This document shows positions 5,969 to 13,545 of a stretch of DNA of 13,545 bases, one piece after another (position 1 is the first letter of the stretch; each line of letters begins with the position of its first letter). This DNA comes from Oscillospiraceae bacterium. Its GTDB lineage: Bacteria > Bacillota > Clostridia > Oscillospirales > Oscillospiraceae. The stretch is taken from the NCBI GenBank assembly GCA_031264545.1, contig JAISDV010000196.1, forward strand, positions 1 to 13,545. Direction: 5' to 3'. Below the pieces are notes generated by a model. That model did not search any database, was not told the origin of the DNA, and was given only the letters and a program-made list of their open reading frames with translations. The position numbers and the translations under genes are program-made.

Positions 5969-7495
5969 ATGAGCGAATACCGCTTGGAAATGAAGGGTAT
6001 TGTCAAGGAATTTTTGTCTATGAGAGCGCTGGACAACGCGGATTTCCGCCTTAAAGAAGGGGAAGTGCACGCGCTGCTCGGCATCAACGGCGCCGGAAAG
6101 TCGACGATGATCAAGGTCCTGTCCGGGGTATACCAAAAAGACAGCGGAAAAATTTTCATCGACGGCCGGGAGCTTGAGATCGGCAATCCCGCCGACGCGA
6201 TCAAGGCGGGTATCTCCACCGTTTATCAGGACCCTCAGGTCGTGCCCTCTTTCACAGGCTACGAAAATATTTATCTTGGGGCGGAAAATAATAAGAAAAC
6301 GTTTTTTTCCGCTTTAAACAGAAAAGCCATGCGGGAAAAAGCAAAAAAGCTGCTCGAGGAATTCCCGCTGGACGTCGATATTGACAAGCCGGTTTACCTG
6401 CTCAGCGCAATAGAGAGAGAAATCATTGCAGTACTGCGCGCACTGTCAAAACGCTCGAATATTTTAATTCTCGACGAACCGACATCCATTTTGACGGAGA
6501 AGGAAAGGCAGATACTGTTTGACCTGGTGCGTCTGCTGAAGTCAAAGGGCGTATCCATCATATACATAACCCATCATCTGGACGAGGTCAGCGAGATCTG
6601 CGACGCCATGACCATTTTCCGGAATGGGCAGACCGTGGCGTCGCTGCCGGTGGAAAAGGGCAAGGTCGAAACGGAACAGATCGCCGAGCTGATGCTCGGC
6701 AAGAAGCTGACGGCCCTTTATCCGCCGAAGGCGGAGGAGCCCGGAACGGAGGTCCTGTTCGAGGCCCGGGACTTAAACCTCGGCGGCAAGTTCGAGCACA
6801 TCAGCTTTGCGGCGAAGCGGGGCGAGATCTACGGGATATTCGGCCTGGTCGGTTCGGGCATAGACGAGATTTCCAAGGTCCTGTACGGCGCCATGTACAA
6901 GAGCTCCGGTGAGCTCCTGGCGCATGGCAGGCGGCTCGCGCTCAGGTCCACGGCGCAGGCGCTGAAAAACGGCATTTTCCTCGTGCCCGGCGACCGCAAG
7001 GCGGAGGGACAGATCGGCGACATGCCGATTACCATGAACCTGACGATCGCCAAGATGCAAAGGATCGTCAACCGCCTGGGGCTTGTGCGCCGCAGGAAGG
7101 AGAACGCGCTTTCTGAAGAAATGGTGCAAAAGCTTTCCATCGCCACGCCGAGCATCCAGAAAAAGGTCGGGGAGCTTTCGGGCGGGAATCAGCAAAAAAC
7201 GGTCATAGGCAAGGGCCTTTTTACGGAAGCGGATATCTACATCTTTACGGAGCCCACCGTCGGTGTGGATGTCGGAGCAAAGTCCGGAATTTATGAGATC
7301 ATGCGGGAACTTTCCAAAACGGCGGCGGTCATCATTATTTCCTCAGACTGCGAAGAGGTCTTTGGCATGGCGGACCGGGCGCAGGTGATCTACAAGGGCA
7401 AATGCACCTTCGAATCGGAAACGCGCTTAACGACGCTGCATCAGATGCTGGTCCACGCGGTGAGCTTCGAGGCGCCGGCCGGCCGGGCGGTATGA
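5969..7495 (+). CDS. Sugar ABC transporter ATP-binding protein, two fused ABC domains (RbsA-like), 508 aa
   Basis: Role: powers sugar import together with the two permeases downstream. Seen: N-domain Walker A GINGAGKST (38-46), Q-loop YQDPQ (86-90), signature region LSAIEREI (145-152), Walker B ILILDEPT (165-172) and H-loop ITHH (200-203). In the C-domain the Walker A position reads GLVGSGIDE (292-300), the signature is intact (LSGGNQQK, 403-410) and the Walker B position reads IFTEPT (425-430). RbsA-type proteins usually have one degenerate site, but LDEPT to FTEPT and the N-domain LSAIE (family LSxxQ) go further, so the two nucleotide sites are clearly unequal. AGGAGGGAGG (5952-5960 region) precedes ATG 5969. 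It is followed after 31 bp by the first permease. Confidence 0.92.
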   Translation: MSEYRLEMKGIVKEFLSMRALDNADFRLKEGEVHALLGINGAGKSTMIKVLSGVYQKDSGKIFIDGRELEIGNPADAIKAGISTVYQDPQVVPSFTGYENIYLGAENNKKTFFSALNRKAMREKAKKLLEEFPLDVDIDKPVYLLSAIEREIIAVLRALSKRSNILILDEPTSILTEKERQILFDLVRLLKSKGVSIIYITHHLDEVSEICDAMTIFRNGQTVASLPVEKGKVETEQIAELMLGKKLTALYPPKAEEPGTEVLFEARDLNLGGKFEHISFAAKRGEIYGIFGLVGSGIDEISKVLYGAMYKSSGELLAHGRRLALRSTAQALKNGIFLVPGDRKAEGQIGDMPITMNLTIAKMQRIVNRLGLVRRRKENALSEEMVQKLSIATPSIQKKVGELSGGNQQKTVIGKGLFTEADIYIFTEPTVGVDVGAKSGIYEIMRELSKTAAVIIISSDCEEVFGMADRAQVIYKGKCTFESETRLTTLHQMLVHAVSFEAPAGRAV

Positions 7496-7526
7496 CGCGG
7501 CTTCAAGCGCGAAAGGGAGGGAAAGG

Positions 7527-8516
7527 ATGAATAAAGAAAAAAAGGGCCCGATATCAAACGAGCTTTTCACACTGCTTGTCTTTGTGATCTTGTTCTTATC
7601 GGTCCTGGCCGCTTTTTCCATGCTGAACAGAAATTTTTTCAGCGTCAGGAATATGCTGAATATCCTGAAGCATGTCTCCGTCATCGCCATAGCGGCGCTT
7701 GGGCTCACTTTCGTTATCGCGGTGGGGCACGCGGACATCTCGTTTTATATGACCAGCTGTTTTTCCGCTATGCTGATGTCCTGGCTGATCGCGCGGGGCT
7801 TGAGCCCGCTCCTGTGCATTGCGGCGGGTATCGCCGGCGGGCTGGTCTGGGGCGCTTTTTCGGGCTTCGTGGTCGGCAGGTACAAGCTGCCTGACAAAAT
7901 CAGCACCATCGCCATCGGTTCCATTGCCTTCGGCATGGCTTACCTGTTCAGCGACGGCGCGTTTATCTACACGAATTTCACGAGCTCCGGCATCACGGAC
8001 CTGAACAACGCAAGGCTTTTCGGCATCCCGGTCCCGGTCCTTATCATGGCGGCGCTTTATCTGGCAGCTTATGTGGTCATGGAGCGCTCCAAGTACGGCC
8101 GGCAGTTTTATTCGGTGGGCTACAACAAAAAGGCGGCCTTTTTCTCGGGTATCGGCGTCGACCGCGTCATCGTCGTCGCCTTTGTCGTCTGCAGCGCCAT
8201 GGCCGCCGTTTCAACCATGATCACCTCCGCCGCCCAGGGAAACGGCAACGTCAAGTCAGGGCTCACGCTCTTAATGCCCTGCTTCTCGGCGGTCTATATC
8301 GGCTTTGCCGTGTTCAAGAAGCCGAGCGTGATCGGGACCTTTCTGGGCGCGGTCTTCACCGCGATGATCCAAAACGGCTTTACGCTGATGAGCGTTCCGT
8401 TTTACTACAGCGACATGGTGGTCAGCGGCCTTCTGATCCTCGCCATCCTCTTCTCGAGGTTCGAACTGTCCTCACAATTGGCAAGGCGGCCAAAACAACA
8501 AAAGGAAGGGCGGTGA
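7527..8516 (+). CDS. Sugar ABC transporter permease 1 (RbsC-like, BPD_transp_2), 329 aa
   Basis: Role: membrane channel subunit of the importer. Seen: about ten hydrophobic segments (roughly 12-32, 47-67, 73-90, 95-115, 124-142, 168-184, 213-233, 246-262, 268-284, 293-310). The cytoplasmic coupling loop YGRQFYSVGYNKKAAFFSGI (190-209) matches the family's GR-x-Y-x-G-N-x-x-AA-x-x-SGI pattern. The C-terminal VIGTFLGA...IQNG also matches. Odd: the family's GGIDLSVG loop after the second segment reads VGHADISFYM (66-75). GGGAGGGAAAGG sits directly before the ATG. The second permease follows after 7 bp; two non-identical permeases suggest a heterodimer, as in LsrC/LsrD. Confidence 0.9.
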   Translation: MNKEKKGPISNELFTLLVFVILFLSVLAAFSMLNRNFFSVRNMLNILKHVSVIAIAALGLTFVIAVGHADISFYMTSCFSAMLMSWLIARGLSPLLCIAAGIAGGLVWGAFSGFVVGRYKLPDKISTIAIGSIAFGMAYLFSDGAFIYTNFTSSGITDLNNARLFGIPVPVLIMAALYLAAYVVMERSKYGRQFYSVGYNKKAAFFSGIGVDRVIVVAFVVCSAMAAVSTMITSAAQGNGNVKSGLTLLMPCFSAVYIGFAVFKKPSVIGTFLGAVFTAMIQNGFTLMSVPFYYSDMVVSGLLILAILFSRFELSSQLARRPKQQKEGR

Positions 8517-8523
8517 CCGCGAA

Positions 8524-9525
8524 ATGACGATCCGCGACGGCACGGCAAAAAAGAAAGTTTTTCCGCTTTTTCGGCCGGAACTGGCTATGATATGGGTCAT
8601 TTTAGGCGTCTGTGTTGTTTTTGCAGGCATGTCCAGGGTTTTTTTGCAGCCCTCCAATATTATGGAGATCCTCCGCCAGTGCAGCACAATGGCCATTTTG
8701 GTCCTTGGCGTCACCTGGGTAATCTCACTGAATGAGATCGACAACGCGTTTCCGGACATCGCGGCCTGCGCAAGCATGCTGACGGCACTGTTCATCCGCA
8801 ACGGAATCGTCTTTGAGCTTGCCGCCCTGTACGCCATTTTGCTCAGCACGCTGTTCGGCGCTCTGACGAGCGTGCTGGTGATCCGCTTTCAGTTCCCGTC
8901 CCTGATCGCCACGATCGCGGTCTCGGGACTGGCGAAGGCGCTTGCCAGCGCCATAGGCAAGGGCATCCCGATCCCCGTCCCGTCCACGGCGGGAAGCGTT
9001 ATCTACAGCATCGTGTGGGGCAAGGTTTTCGGGATCCCGGTTTTGTTTTTAGTGGCGGTCGCGCTCTATACGGTCAGCTATTTTATTCAGGAAAAGACCA
9101 GATTCGGGCAGTATGTTTACGCCATCGGCGAAAATTCGCAGGCGGTGCAGGAGTCGGGCATCAAAAGAAAGCGCGTCATGGCGATCGTCTTTATCGTGGC
9201 GGCGATGTTTGCCGCGATCGGCGGCGTTCTGATGATGGGCGTGCTCCAGTCCGGCCAGCCCAAAATGGGGACCTCGTTTTTCCTGGATGGGTTTACGGTC
9301 GTCTTTTTAGGCGCGGTCGTCTTTAAAATGGGCAAGGCCAATGTTGCCGGCACGCTTTTGGGCGCGATTCTTTTAGGTATCCTGACAAACGGCCTGACGC
9401 TGCTCGGCGCGTCGTATTTCATGAGCCAGATCATCAAGGGCTCGCTGCTGATTTTCGGCGTGTCGGTCGTCACAATGTCGAAGAACAAACAAAGGGGAAA
9501 GGCGGGTGTTTTGACCTATGAATGA
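8524..9525 (+). CDS. Sugar ABC transporter permease 2 (RbsC-like, BPD_transp_2), 333 aa
   Basis: Role: second channel subunit, probably pairing with the preceding permease. Seen: a cytoplasmic N-terminus, about ten hydrophobic segments starting near residue 21, the coupling loop FGQYVYAIGENSQAVQESGI (194-213), and a C-terminus FLDGFTVVFLGAVVF...VAGTLLGA...LTNGLTLLG that is close to the RbsC consensus. Odd: the GGIDLSVG loop is replaced by SLNEIDNAFPD (68-78), even further from the family than in permease 1. GGAAGGGCGG lies a little far upstream of ATG 8524, so translation may be coupled to permease 1. The last 8 bp overlap the dehydrogenase start (9518-9525). Confidence 0.9.
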   Translation: MTIRDGTAKKKVFPLFRPELAMIWVILGVCVVFAGMSRVFLQPSNIMEILRQCSTMAILVLGVTWVISLNEIDNAFPDIAACASMLTALFIRNGIVFELAALYAILLSTLFGALTSVLVIRFQFPSLIATIAVSGLAKALASAIGKGIPIPVPSTAGSVIYSIVWGKVFGIPVLFLVAVALYTVSYFIQEKTRFGQYVYAIGENSQAVQESGIKRKRVMAIVFIVAAMFAAIGGVLMMGVLQSGQPKMGTSFFLDGFTVVFLGAVVFKMGKANVAGTLLGAILLGILTNGLTLLGASYFMSQIIKGSLLIFGVSVVTMSKNKQRGKAGVLTYE

Positions 9526-10702
9526 CTTTGAGTATTACAATCCTGTTAAAGTATTTTTCGGTTCCGATTCCATCGAGAAGCTGGGCGGGCTCGCGGCGCA
9601 GTACGGCAAAAGGGCGGTCGTCGTCTCCTATACGGACATCTCCTTTTACGGCGATCTGTTTGACCGGATCCACGGCGCGCTGAAGGAAGCGGGCCTGGCG
9701 TACACAGATTGCCTGGTGGTCCGGGCAAACCCCACCATCGCGCAGGCAAAGCAGGGCGTCGCGCTCTGCAAGGACTTCGGCGCGGACCTGCTGATCGGCG
9801 TCGGCGGCGGGAGCGCGATGGACTGCACGAAGGTGATCGCCGCGGGCGTGCGCTACCCGCACGACGACATCCGAAAAATGATCCTTTTCAGCCATTCCGA
9901 CAATACGCAGATCCCGCCGAAAGCGGCGCTGCCGATGATCCTGATCCCGACGCTTCCCGCAACCGGCAGCGAGATGAACTGCACCGCGGTCATCACCGAC
10001 GAGGAGACCGTCGCAAAATCCTATGTCTGGGCGCCAGACTGCCTGTACGCAAAGGCTGCCCTGGTCGACCCGGCGCTCTCCCGGACGCTGCCGCCCTACC
10101 AGACGGCCTGCGCCGCGCTCGACACGGTCGCACATGTGGCGGAGGGCTATTTCAACGGCGGCGCGGGCCTCAATCTCGACCTGCAGGACAGGCTGCAGGA
10201 GGGGCTGATCCGCGCGGTGCTCGAGAATCTGCCGAAGGTCCTCGCGCAGCCGGACGACCTTCAGGCGCGCGGGCTCATGCAGTGGGCCTCGGCCCTCGCG
10301 CTCAACGGCTGGGTGCTTTCCGGCACCTACACCTGGGCCCCGATGCATCAGATGGGGCACGTGCTGAGCGCCCGGTATAACGCCACGCACGGCGCGTCGC
10401 TCTCGGTCATGATGGTCGCCTGGATGAAATATTTTGCCGGCCGCTCCGATAACGCGCGTTACGAGCAGCTCGCGCGGCGGCAGTTCGGCAAGCCCCTGGC
10501 CGAAGCGGCCGAGGCCTTCGAGGCGCTGATCGAAAGCGTGGGCGTGCAGACCAGGCTCAGCCAGTTCGGCGCGGCCGAGGGCGAGATCGATATGCTGGCC
10601 GAGGATGTCAGGAACGTCAGCTTTAACGCGGACGGCGTGCTCGCCAGCGTGCCCCCCGTCACGCTGGACGAGGTGAAAGCGATCTACCGCCTTGCGCTGT
10701 GA
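9518..10702 (+). CDS. Iron-containing alcohol dehydrogenase (BdhA/YqhD type), 394 aa
   Basis: Role: NAD(P)-dependent interconversion of an aldehyde and an alcohol, cytoplasmic. Seen: the typical N-terminus FEYYNPVKVFFGSDSI, the nucleotide-binding GVGGGSAMD (94-102), PTLPATGSEMN (144-154), and metal ligands D202 and H206 in LDTVAHVAEG, H277 in PMHQMGH and H291 in ATHGASL. The spacing agrees with YqhD and butanol dehydrogenases, so the metal site is complete. Start ATG 9518 overlaps the permease stop; GGGGAAAGGCGGG lies upstream. In this operon it could reduce the acetaldehyde (or other aldehyde) released by the aldolase, or oxidise an imported polyol before phosphorylation. GC content rises visibly from here to the operon end. 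Confidence 0.93.
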   Translation: MNDFEYYNPVKVFFGSDSIEKLGGLAAQYGKRAVVVSYTDISFYGDLFDRIHGALKEAGLAYTDCLVVRANPTIAQAKQGVALCKDFGADLLIGVGGGSAMDCTKVIAAGVRYPHDDIRKMILFSHSDNTQIPPKAALPMILIPTLPATGSEMNCTAVITDEETVAKSYVWAPDCLYAKAALVDPALSRTLPPYQTACAALDTVAHVAEGYFNGGAGLNLDLQDRLQEGLIRAVLENLPKVLAQPDDLQARGLMQWASALALNGWVLSGTYTWAPMHQMGHVLSARYNATHGASLSVMMVAWMKYFAGRSDNARYEQLARRQFGKPLAEAAEAFEALIESVGVQTRLSQFGAAEGEIDMLAEDVRNVSFNADGVLASVPPVTLDEVKAIYRLAL

Positions 10703-10706
10703 CGGT

Positions 10707-11564
10707 ATGGGCGGGTATACCTTGCGGGAAATGACTTTCGACGGCTTCGACGCCGTCGAGCTCAGGACCTCCGCCGCCCGGCTGGTGCTCGTCACGGGCT
10801 GCGGGCCGCGCATCGCTTTTTTCGGCCGGCCCGGCGGCGAGAACCTGCTCTACTGGCAGAGGGACGGCGTGGTCAGCGGCGAGTGGCGCCTGCACGGCGG
10901 CCACCGCGTCTGGATCACCCGCCCCTACGCCGACGAAGCGGTGGACGCCTATATGGGCGACAATGAGCCCTGCGCGCGCGAAGTGTCCGGCGGCAGAGTA
11001 CGGGCAGTCTCGCCGCCGCATCCTTTCTTCAGGATAGCCCGGGGGATAGAAGTGGAGCCGCTGGCGGAGAACCGTTTCGCCGTGACCAATTTCATCGTCA
11101 ACGAGGGTCCCCTGATCTATTCCGGCGGCGTCTGGTCCCCGACCTGCATCGAGCCGGACGGCAGCGTCATTTCGGTGGACCTGGGGCAGGACGGGGCCGC
11201 CTGGGACGCGGTGCAGCTCGTGATCCCCAGAAAATTCGCGGGAAATACCGTGCGGATCGACGATCCGCAGGTGACCTTTACCGAGCGCCAGATGCGCGTG
11301 ACGCCGAGGGGCGTGCTCACCAAGCGCTGCGCCTGCGCGCCCAAGGGCCGCGTTTCCGCGCAGTGGCGGGATAAGGGTCTCTGCTTTTCAAAGCAGGCGC
11401 AGTACTGCCCCGGCGGGCATTACCCGCTCAACGGCTGCAACGTCGCCGTCTTTGTCGGCGCGGACAACTGGATGGCCGAAATGGAGACCTTCGGCCCCGA
11501 GCAGCCCCTTCCGCCGGGCAGTACCCTCAGCAACCGGGAGGTCTGGGAGCTCACGGAGCTCTGA
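10707..11564 (+). CDS. Galactose-mutarotase-like protein (aldose 1-epimerase superfamily, DUF4380-like), about 285 aa
   Basis: Seen: a beta-rich sequence with TGCGPRIAFFGRPGGENLLYW (30-50) and EWRLHGGHRVWITRP (59-73), which resemble the opening strands and the G-G-x-R-x-W region of mutarotase-like DUF4380 proteins. WSPTCIEPDG (143-152) and the late MAEMETFGP follow. Members of this fold bind sugars and may interconvert anomers; specificity is unknown. The start is uncertain: ATG 10707 comes 4 bases after the dehydrogenase stop and suits translational reinitiation, TTG 10692 lies inside the previous gene, and ATG 10731 has only a weak GCGGGAA before it. Last recognised gene of the transport and catabolic run. 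It may feed the preferred anomer to the kinase (inference). Confidence 0.72.
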   Translation: MGGYTLREMTFDGFDAVELRTSAARLVLVTGCGPRIAFFGRPGGENLLYWQRDGVVSGEWRLHGGHRVWITRPYADEAVDAYMGDNEPCAREVSGGRVRAVSPPHPFFRIARGIEVEPLAENRFAVTNFIVNEGPLIYSGGVWSPTCIEPDGSVISVDLGQDGAAWDAVQLVIPRKFAGNTVRIDDPQVTFTERQMRVTPRGVLTKRCACAPKGRVSAQWRDKGLCFSKQAQYCPGGHYPLNGCNVAVFVGADNWMAEMETFGPEQPLPPGSTLSNREVWELTEL

Positions 11565-11716
11565 ATCCGCCGGCTTTCAGCTTCATCAAATAGGTTTTTA
11601 TATGGGAATACGCAGGAGAATCAAAAGGACGCGCAAGCTCCGGGAAAAGGAGGCGGAAACAGCCGGAGGCTTGGGCGGCACACAATATGAATGACTTAAA
11701 AAGGAGGTTAATCCGG
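11565..11716 (+). other. Spacer between the sugar operon and the secreted protein gene
   Basis: No hairpin with a U-tract and no good -35/-10 pair is visible on the plus strand, so read-through from the operon is plausible. An in-frame ATG at 11687 would add ten residues to the next gene but has no good ribosome binding site. A 30-codon basic frame at 11602-11694 is not supported. Confidence 0.5.
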
Positions 11717-13545
11717 ATGAAAAAAAGATTTTCCAGGGCAGTGCTGTTTTTACTCGTGCTCAGCCTGTGCACGTTCGCTTTCGGCATCATAAGCTTCGCC
11801 GAGGGCGAGACGCCCGAGATCCACTGGAGCTTTGAGAGCGGCGAGCTAGACCCGTTCACCGTCACCGAAGGCGCGTTCGGGGCAAAAATCATCGCGAACT
11901 GGGACAGGGACCGTAATAATCTCACGACCGGTCAGCTTGTCGGGAAAGACGGCACCTATTACCTGTGCACGGTGGAGACGGACGGCACGACAGCCTATAA
12001 CGAGGCCTACAGGGGCACCATCCAGTCGCCGGTCTTCCAGATACTCGACCCGACGATCACGATGAAGCTTGCGGGCGGGCCGAACGCGGCCAACTATGTG
12101 GCCGTCTGCCGGTATTCGGACGACGCGGAGCTGGCCCGCGTGACAAAGCCGGGCGCGGGTTCGCATATCTTCGCGGCCGCGACGCTCACGATCCCAAACG
12201 ATAAATACGTGGCGGGCGAGGCCGTTTACCTGAAGATCGTGGACGGCACCACCAGCAACTGGGCCTTCATCTCGGTCGACGACATCCGCGTCAAGGGCGA
12301 GCTCTATACGGGCGTTGTCGCCGATGTCAAGTGGAGCTTTGAGGACGGCACGACCGCGCCGTTTACCTATGTGAAGGGCAACGTGGGCAAGCCGATCGGC
12401 AATCGTGACACGGAGATGAATTCCCCGAAGGCCTCAATCCTGAAGGACGGGACCTACTACCTGACCACGGTCGAAAAAACGGCCGAAACAGCCGATGACG
12501 CCATGACGGCGGAGTTCCGCTCACCGAACTTCACATTGTCGAAGCCCGTGATCAAATTCAAGCTCGCGGGCGGCGCGGTTGCGGGATGTTACGTTGCGCT
12601 CTGTATGAAAAGCGGCGCGGAGCTTGCCAGGGTCAGCCCCGCCGCGAGCCGTTATATCTTCCAGGAGCGGTCTATCGATACCAGCAGTCTTGGTCTGGAA
12701 CCGGAGACCCAGGTCTTTCTCAAGATCGTGGACAGCGCCAGCGGCGGCTGGGCCTTCATTGCTGTCGACGATATCCGCTTCACGGGCCAGGTCGTCGAGG
12801 ACCCGGTCGTCGATATCCGTTTCGATTTTGAAAACGGCGGCGCGCTCGAGCCCTGGCGTATGATCTCGGGCAATGTCGAGACGTATATCGGCAGCCGCGA
12901 TGTTGACTTCAACGGCGGCGTCCCGATGCAAAAGCAAGGGACCTATTACCTCACCTCAGTGGAGAAAGACAACGGCAACAGCAATGACGACAGGTTCACC
13001 GGCGTTTTCCGTTCGCCCGTCTTCACGGTCGATGTGGAAAACGACCCGGTCGTCAAATTCAAGATCGGCGGCGGCGCGAGCACAAGCGACCTCTATATGG
13101 CCATTCGCAGGAAGCCGGCCGGCGACCTTGTGGCCAAGACCACGAGCAGCCGGAACCTCTATGTCTTCGAGGAGCGGCAGATCGATCTGACCGGCCTGGT
13201 CACCAAATATGACCAGCTCTATATCGAAGTCGTGGATAACCGCACCGCCGGCTGGGGCTGTATCATCTTCGATGATTTCCGGGCGAGGGGCACTTTCCCG
13301 CCTGAGCTTCCGCTCTCCTCCGAGGCGGAGGTCGCGGAGCTCACGGGCTGGACCGCCGCGCGGTTCAGCCAATTGAAGCTGCCCATCCAGGATCTGGTCG
13401 ATACCTACGGCGGCGCGTATCCGAGAGGCGCGGAGTATCTCAGCGAGATCGTTGAAAAGGAAGCGCTCCACAAAAGCTTCTGGCAGGAGGGCTATCTGCC
13501 GAACGATCCCGCCGTCGAGAGCTTTAAGGCCGAAATGGATGCGCT
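11717..13545 (+). CDS. Secreted protein with three tandem ~165-residue beta-sandwich-like repeats, C-terminus cut off
   Basis: Seen: 609 codons and no stop before the window end. A signal peptide (KKRFSR, then a hydrophobic core, probable cleavage after SFA at 26-28) directs export. Three homologous repeats follow, at about 35-196, 204-359 and 367-525. Each has W/F-S/D-F-E-x-G near its start, GTYYLxTVE, SPxF, a LAGG/IGGG strand, a YVAxC or YMAxR strand, and ends in xWxFIxxDDIR or WGCIIFDDFR. I recall similar modules at the N-terminus of secreted GH32-type enzymes of gut Firmicutes, so a sugar-binding or scaffolding role is possible. The tail LPIQDLVDTYGGAYPRGAEYL is unrecognised and is where any catalytic domain would begin. 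AAGGAGG (11701-11707) fixes ATG 11717. Lies downstream of the sugar importer on the same strand. Confidence 0.8.
   Translation, partial: MKKRFSRAVLFLLVLSLCTFAFGIISFAEGETPEIHWSFESGELDPFTVTEGAFGAKIIANWDRDRNNLTTGQLVGKDGTYYLCTVETDGTTAYNEAYRGTIQSPVFQILDPTITMKLAGGPNAANYVAVCRYSDDAELARVTKPGAGSHIFAAATLTIPNDKYVAGEAVYLKIVDGTTSNWAFISVDDIRVKGELYTGVVADVKWSFEDGTTAPFTYVKGNVGKPIGNRDTEMNSPKASILKDGTYYLTTVEKTAETADDAMTAEFRSPNFTLSKPVIKFKLAGGAVAGCYVALCMKSGAELARVSPAASRYIFQERSIDTSSLGLEPETQVFLKIVDSASGGWAFIAVDDIRFTGQVVEDPVVDIRFDFENGGALEPWRMISGNVETYIGSRDVDFNGGVPMQKQGTYYLTSVEKDNGNSNDDRFTGVFRSPVFTVDVENDPVVKFKIGGGASTSDLYMAIRRKPAGDLVAKTTSSRNLYVFEERQIDLTGLVTKYDQLYIEVVDNRTAGWGCIIFDDFRARGTFPPELPLSSEAEVAELTGWTAARFSQLKLPIQDLVDTYGGAYPRGAEYLSEIVEKEALHKSFWQEGYLPNDPAVESFKAEMDA

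Noticed and set aside
2411..10702. Interpretation as an AI-2 (lsr) uptake operon
   Set aside because: The transporter layout fits, but the aldolase is DeoC-type rather than LsrF, the kinase does not resemble LsrK, and LsrG and LsrR are absent.
2411..10702. Interpretation as a bacterial microcompartment locus, given an aldolase releasing an aldehyde plus an alcohol dehydrogenase
   Set aside because: No shell protein, acyl-CoA-linked aldehyde dehydrogenase or phosphotransacylase genes, and no encapsulation-peptide-like extension is evident.
9470..10813. Very long minus-strand open frame (447 codons) opposite the alcohol dehydrogenase
   Set aside because: The sense strand encodes a complete iron alcohol dehydrogenase with all metal ligands. 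The antisense product is Arg/Gly/His-rich without domain signatures, typical of high-GC shadows.
11602..11694. Possible 30-aa basic peptide gene before the secreted protein
   Set aside because: No convincing ribosome binding site and no recognisable features; probably chance.

Overview
The window looks like a piece of a moderately GC-rich Firmicutes (Clostridia-type) chromosome. Reasons: strong AGGAGG-type ribosome binding sites before almost every gene, a Gram-positive-style lipoprotein binding protein, a clostridial BdhA/YqhD-type iron alcohol dehydrogenase, and a secreted protein built from repeats of the kind found on secreted glycan-active proteins of gut Firmicutes. The species cannot be fixed from this sequence.

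Left part (1-2195), accessory and defence. A type IV toxin-antitoxin pair of the AbiE family lies on the minus strand: AbiEi antitoxin (763-1383) followed, with an ATGA overlap, by the AbiEii nucleotidyltransferase toxin, which runs off the left edge (1-766). Its promoter region (1384-1500) is AT-rich and carries two operator-like dyads with identical half-sites and spacing, one of them inside a 42-bp perfect palindrome. Next is a divergent pair of small XRE regulators (minus 1528-1845, plus 1992-2195) whose two sigma-A-type promoters share a 146-bp intergenic region, like a CI/Cro-style switch. This part resembles a remnant or cargo of a mobile element.

Central part (2336-11564), one long plus-strand carbohydrate operon. 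A strong promoter (TTGACT, 17 bp, TATAAT) has a near-perfect dyad centred on its -10 box. It drives, in order: a divergent deoxyribose-phosphate aldolase (DeoC family), an FGGY sugar kinase, a lipoprotein sugar-binding protein, a 15-bp hairpin, a fused two-domain RbsA-type ATPase, two different RbsC-type permeases, an iron-dependent alcohol dehydrogenase and a galactose-mutarotase-like protein. Gaps are short and two gene ends overlap or nearly touch, so co-transcription is likely. The inferred logic is uptake of a sugar or polyol, possible anomer conversion by the mutarotase-like protein, phosphorylation by the kinase, aldol cleavage by the DeoC-like enzyme and aldehyde reduction (or alcohol oxidation) by the dehydrogenase. 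The substrate is unknown. 2-Deoxyribose is the simplest guess, but the aldolase, both permeases and the ATPase depart from their family consensus at conserved positions, so a different deoxy- or unusual sugar is possible.

Right edge (11717-13545). A secreted protein, cut by the window end, has a signal peptide and three tandem repeats of about 165 residues, then the start of an unrecognised C-terminal region. No terminator or clear promoter separates it from the sugar operon, so it may be the extracellular partner of the uptake system. No tRNA, rRNA, CRISPR array or insertion sequence was seen.
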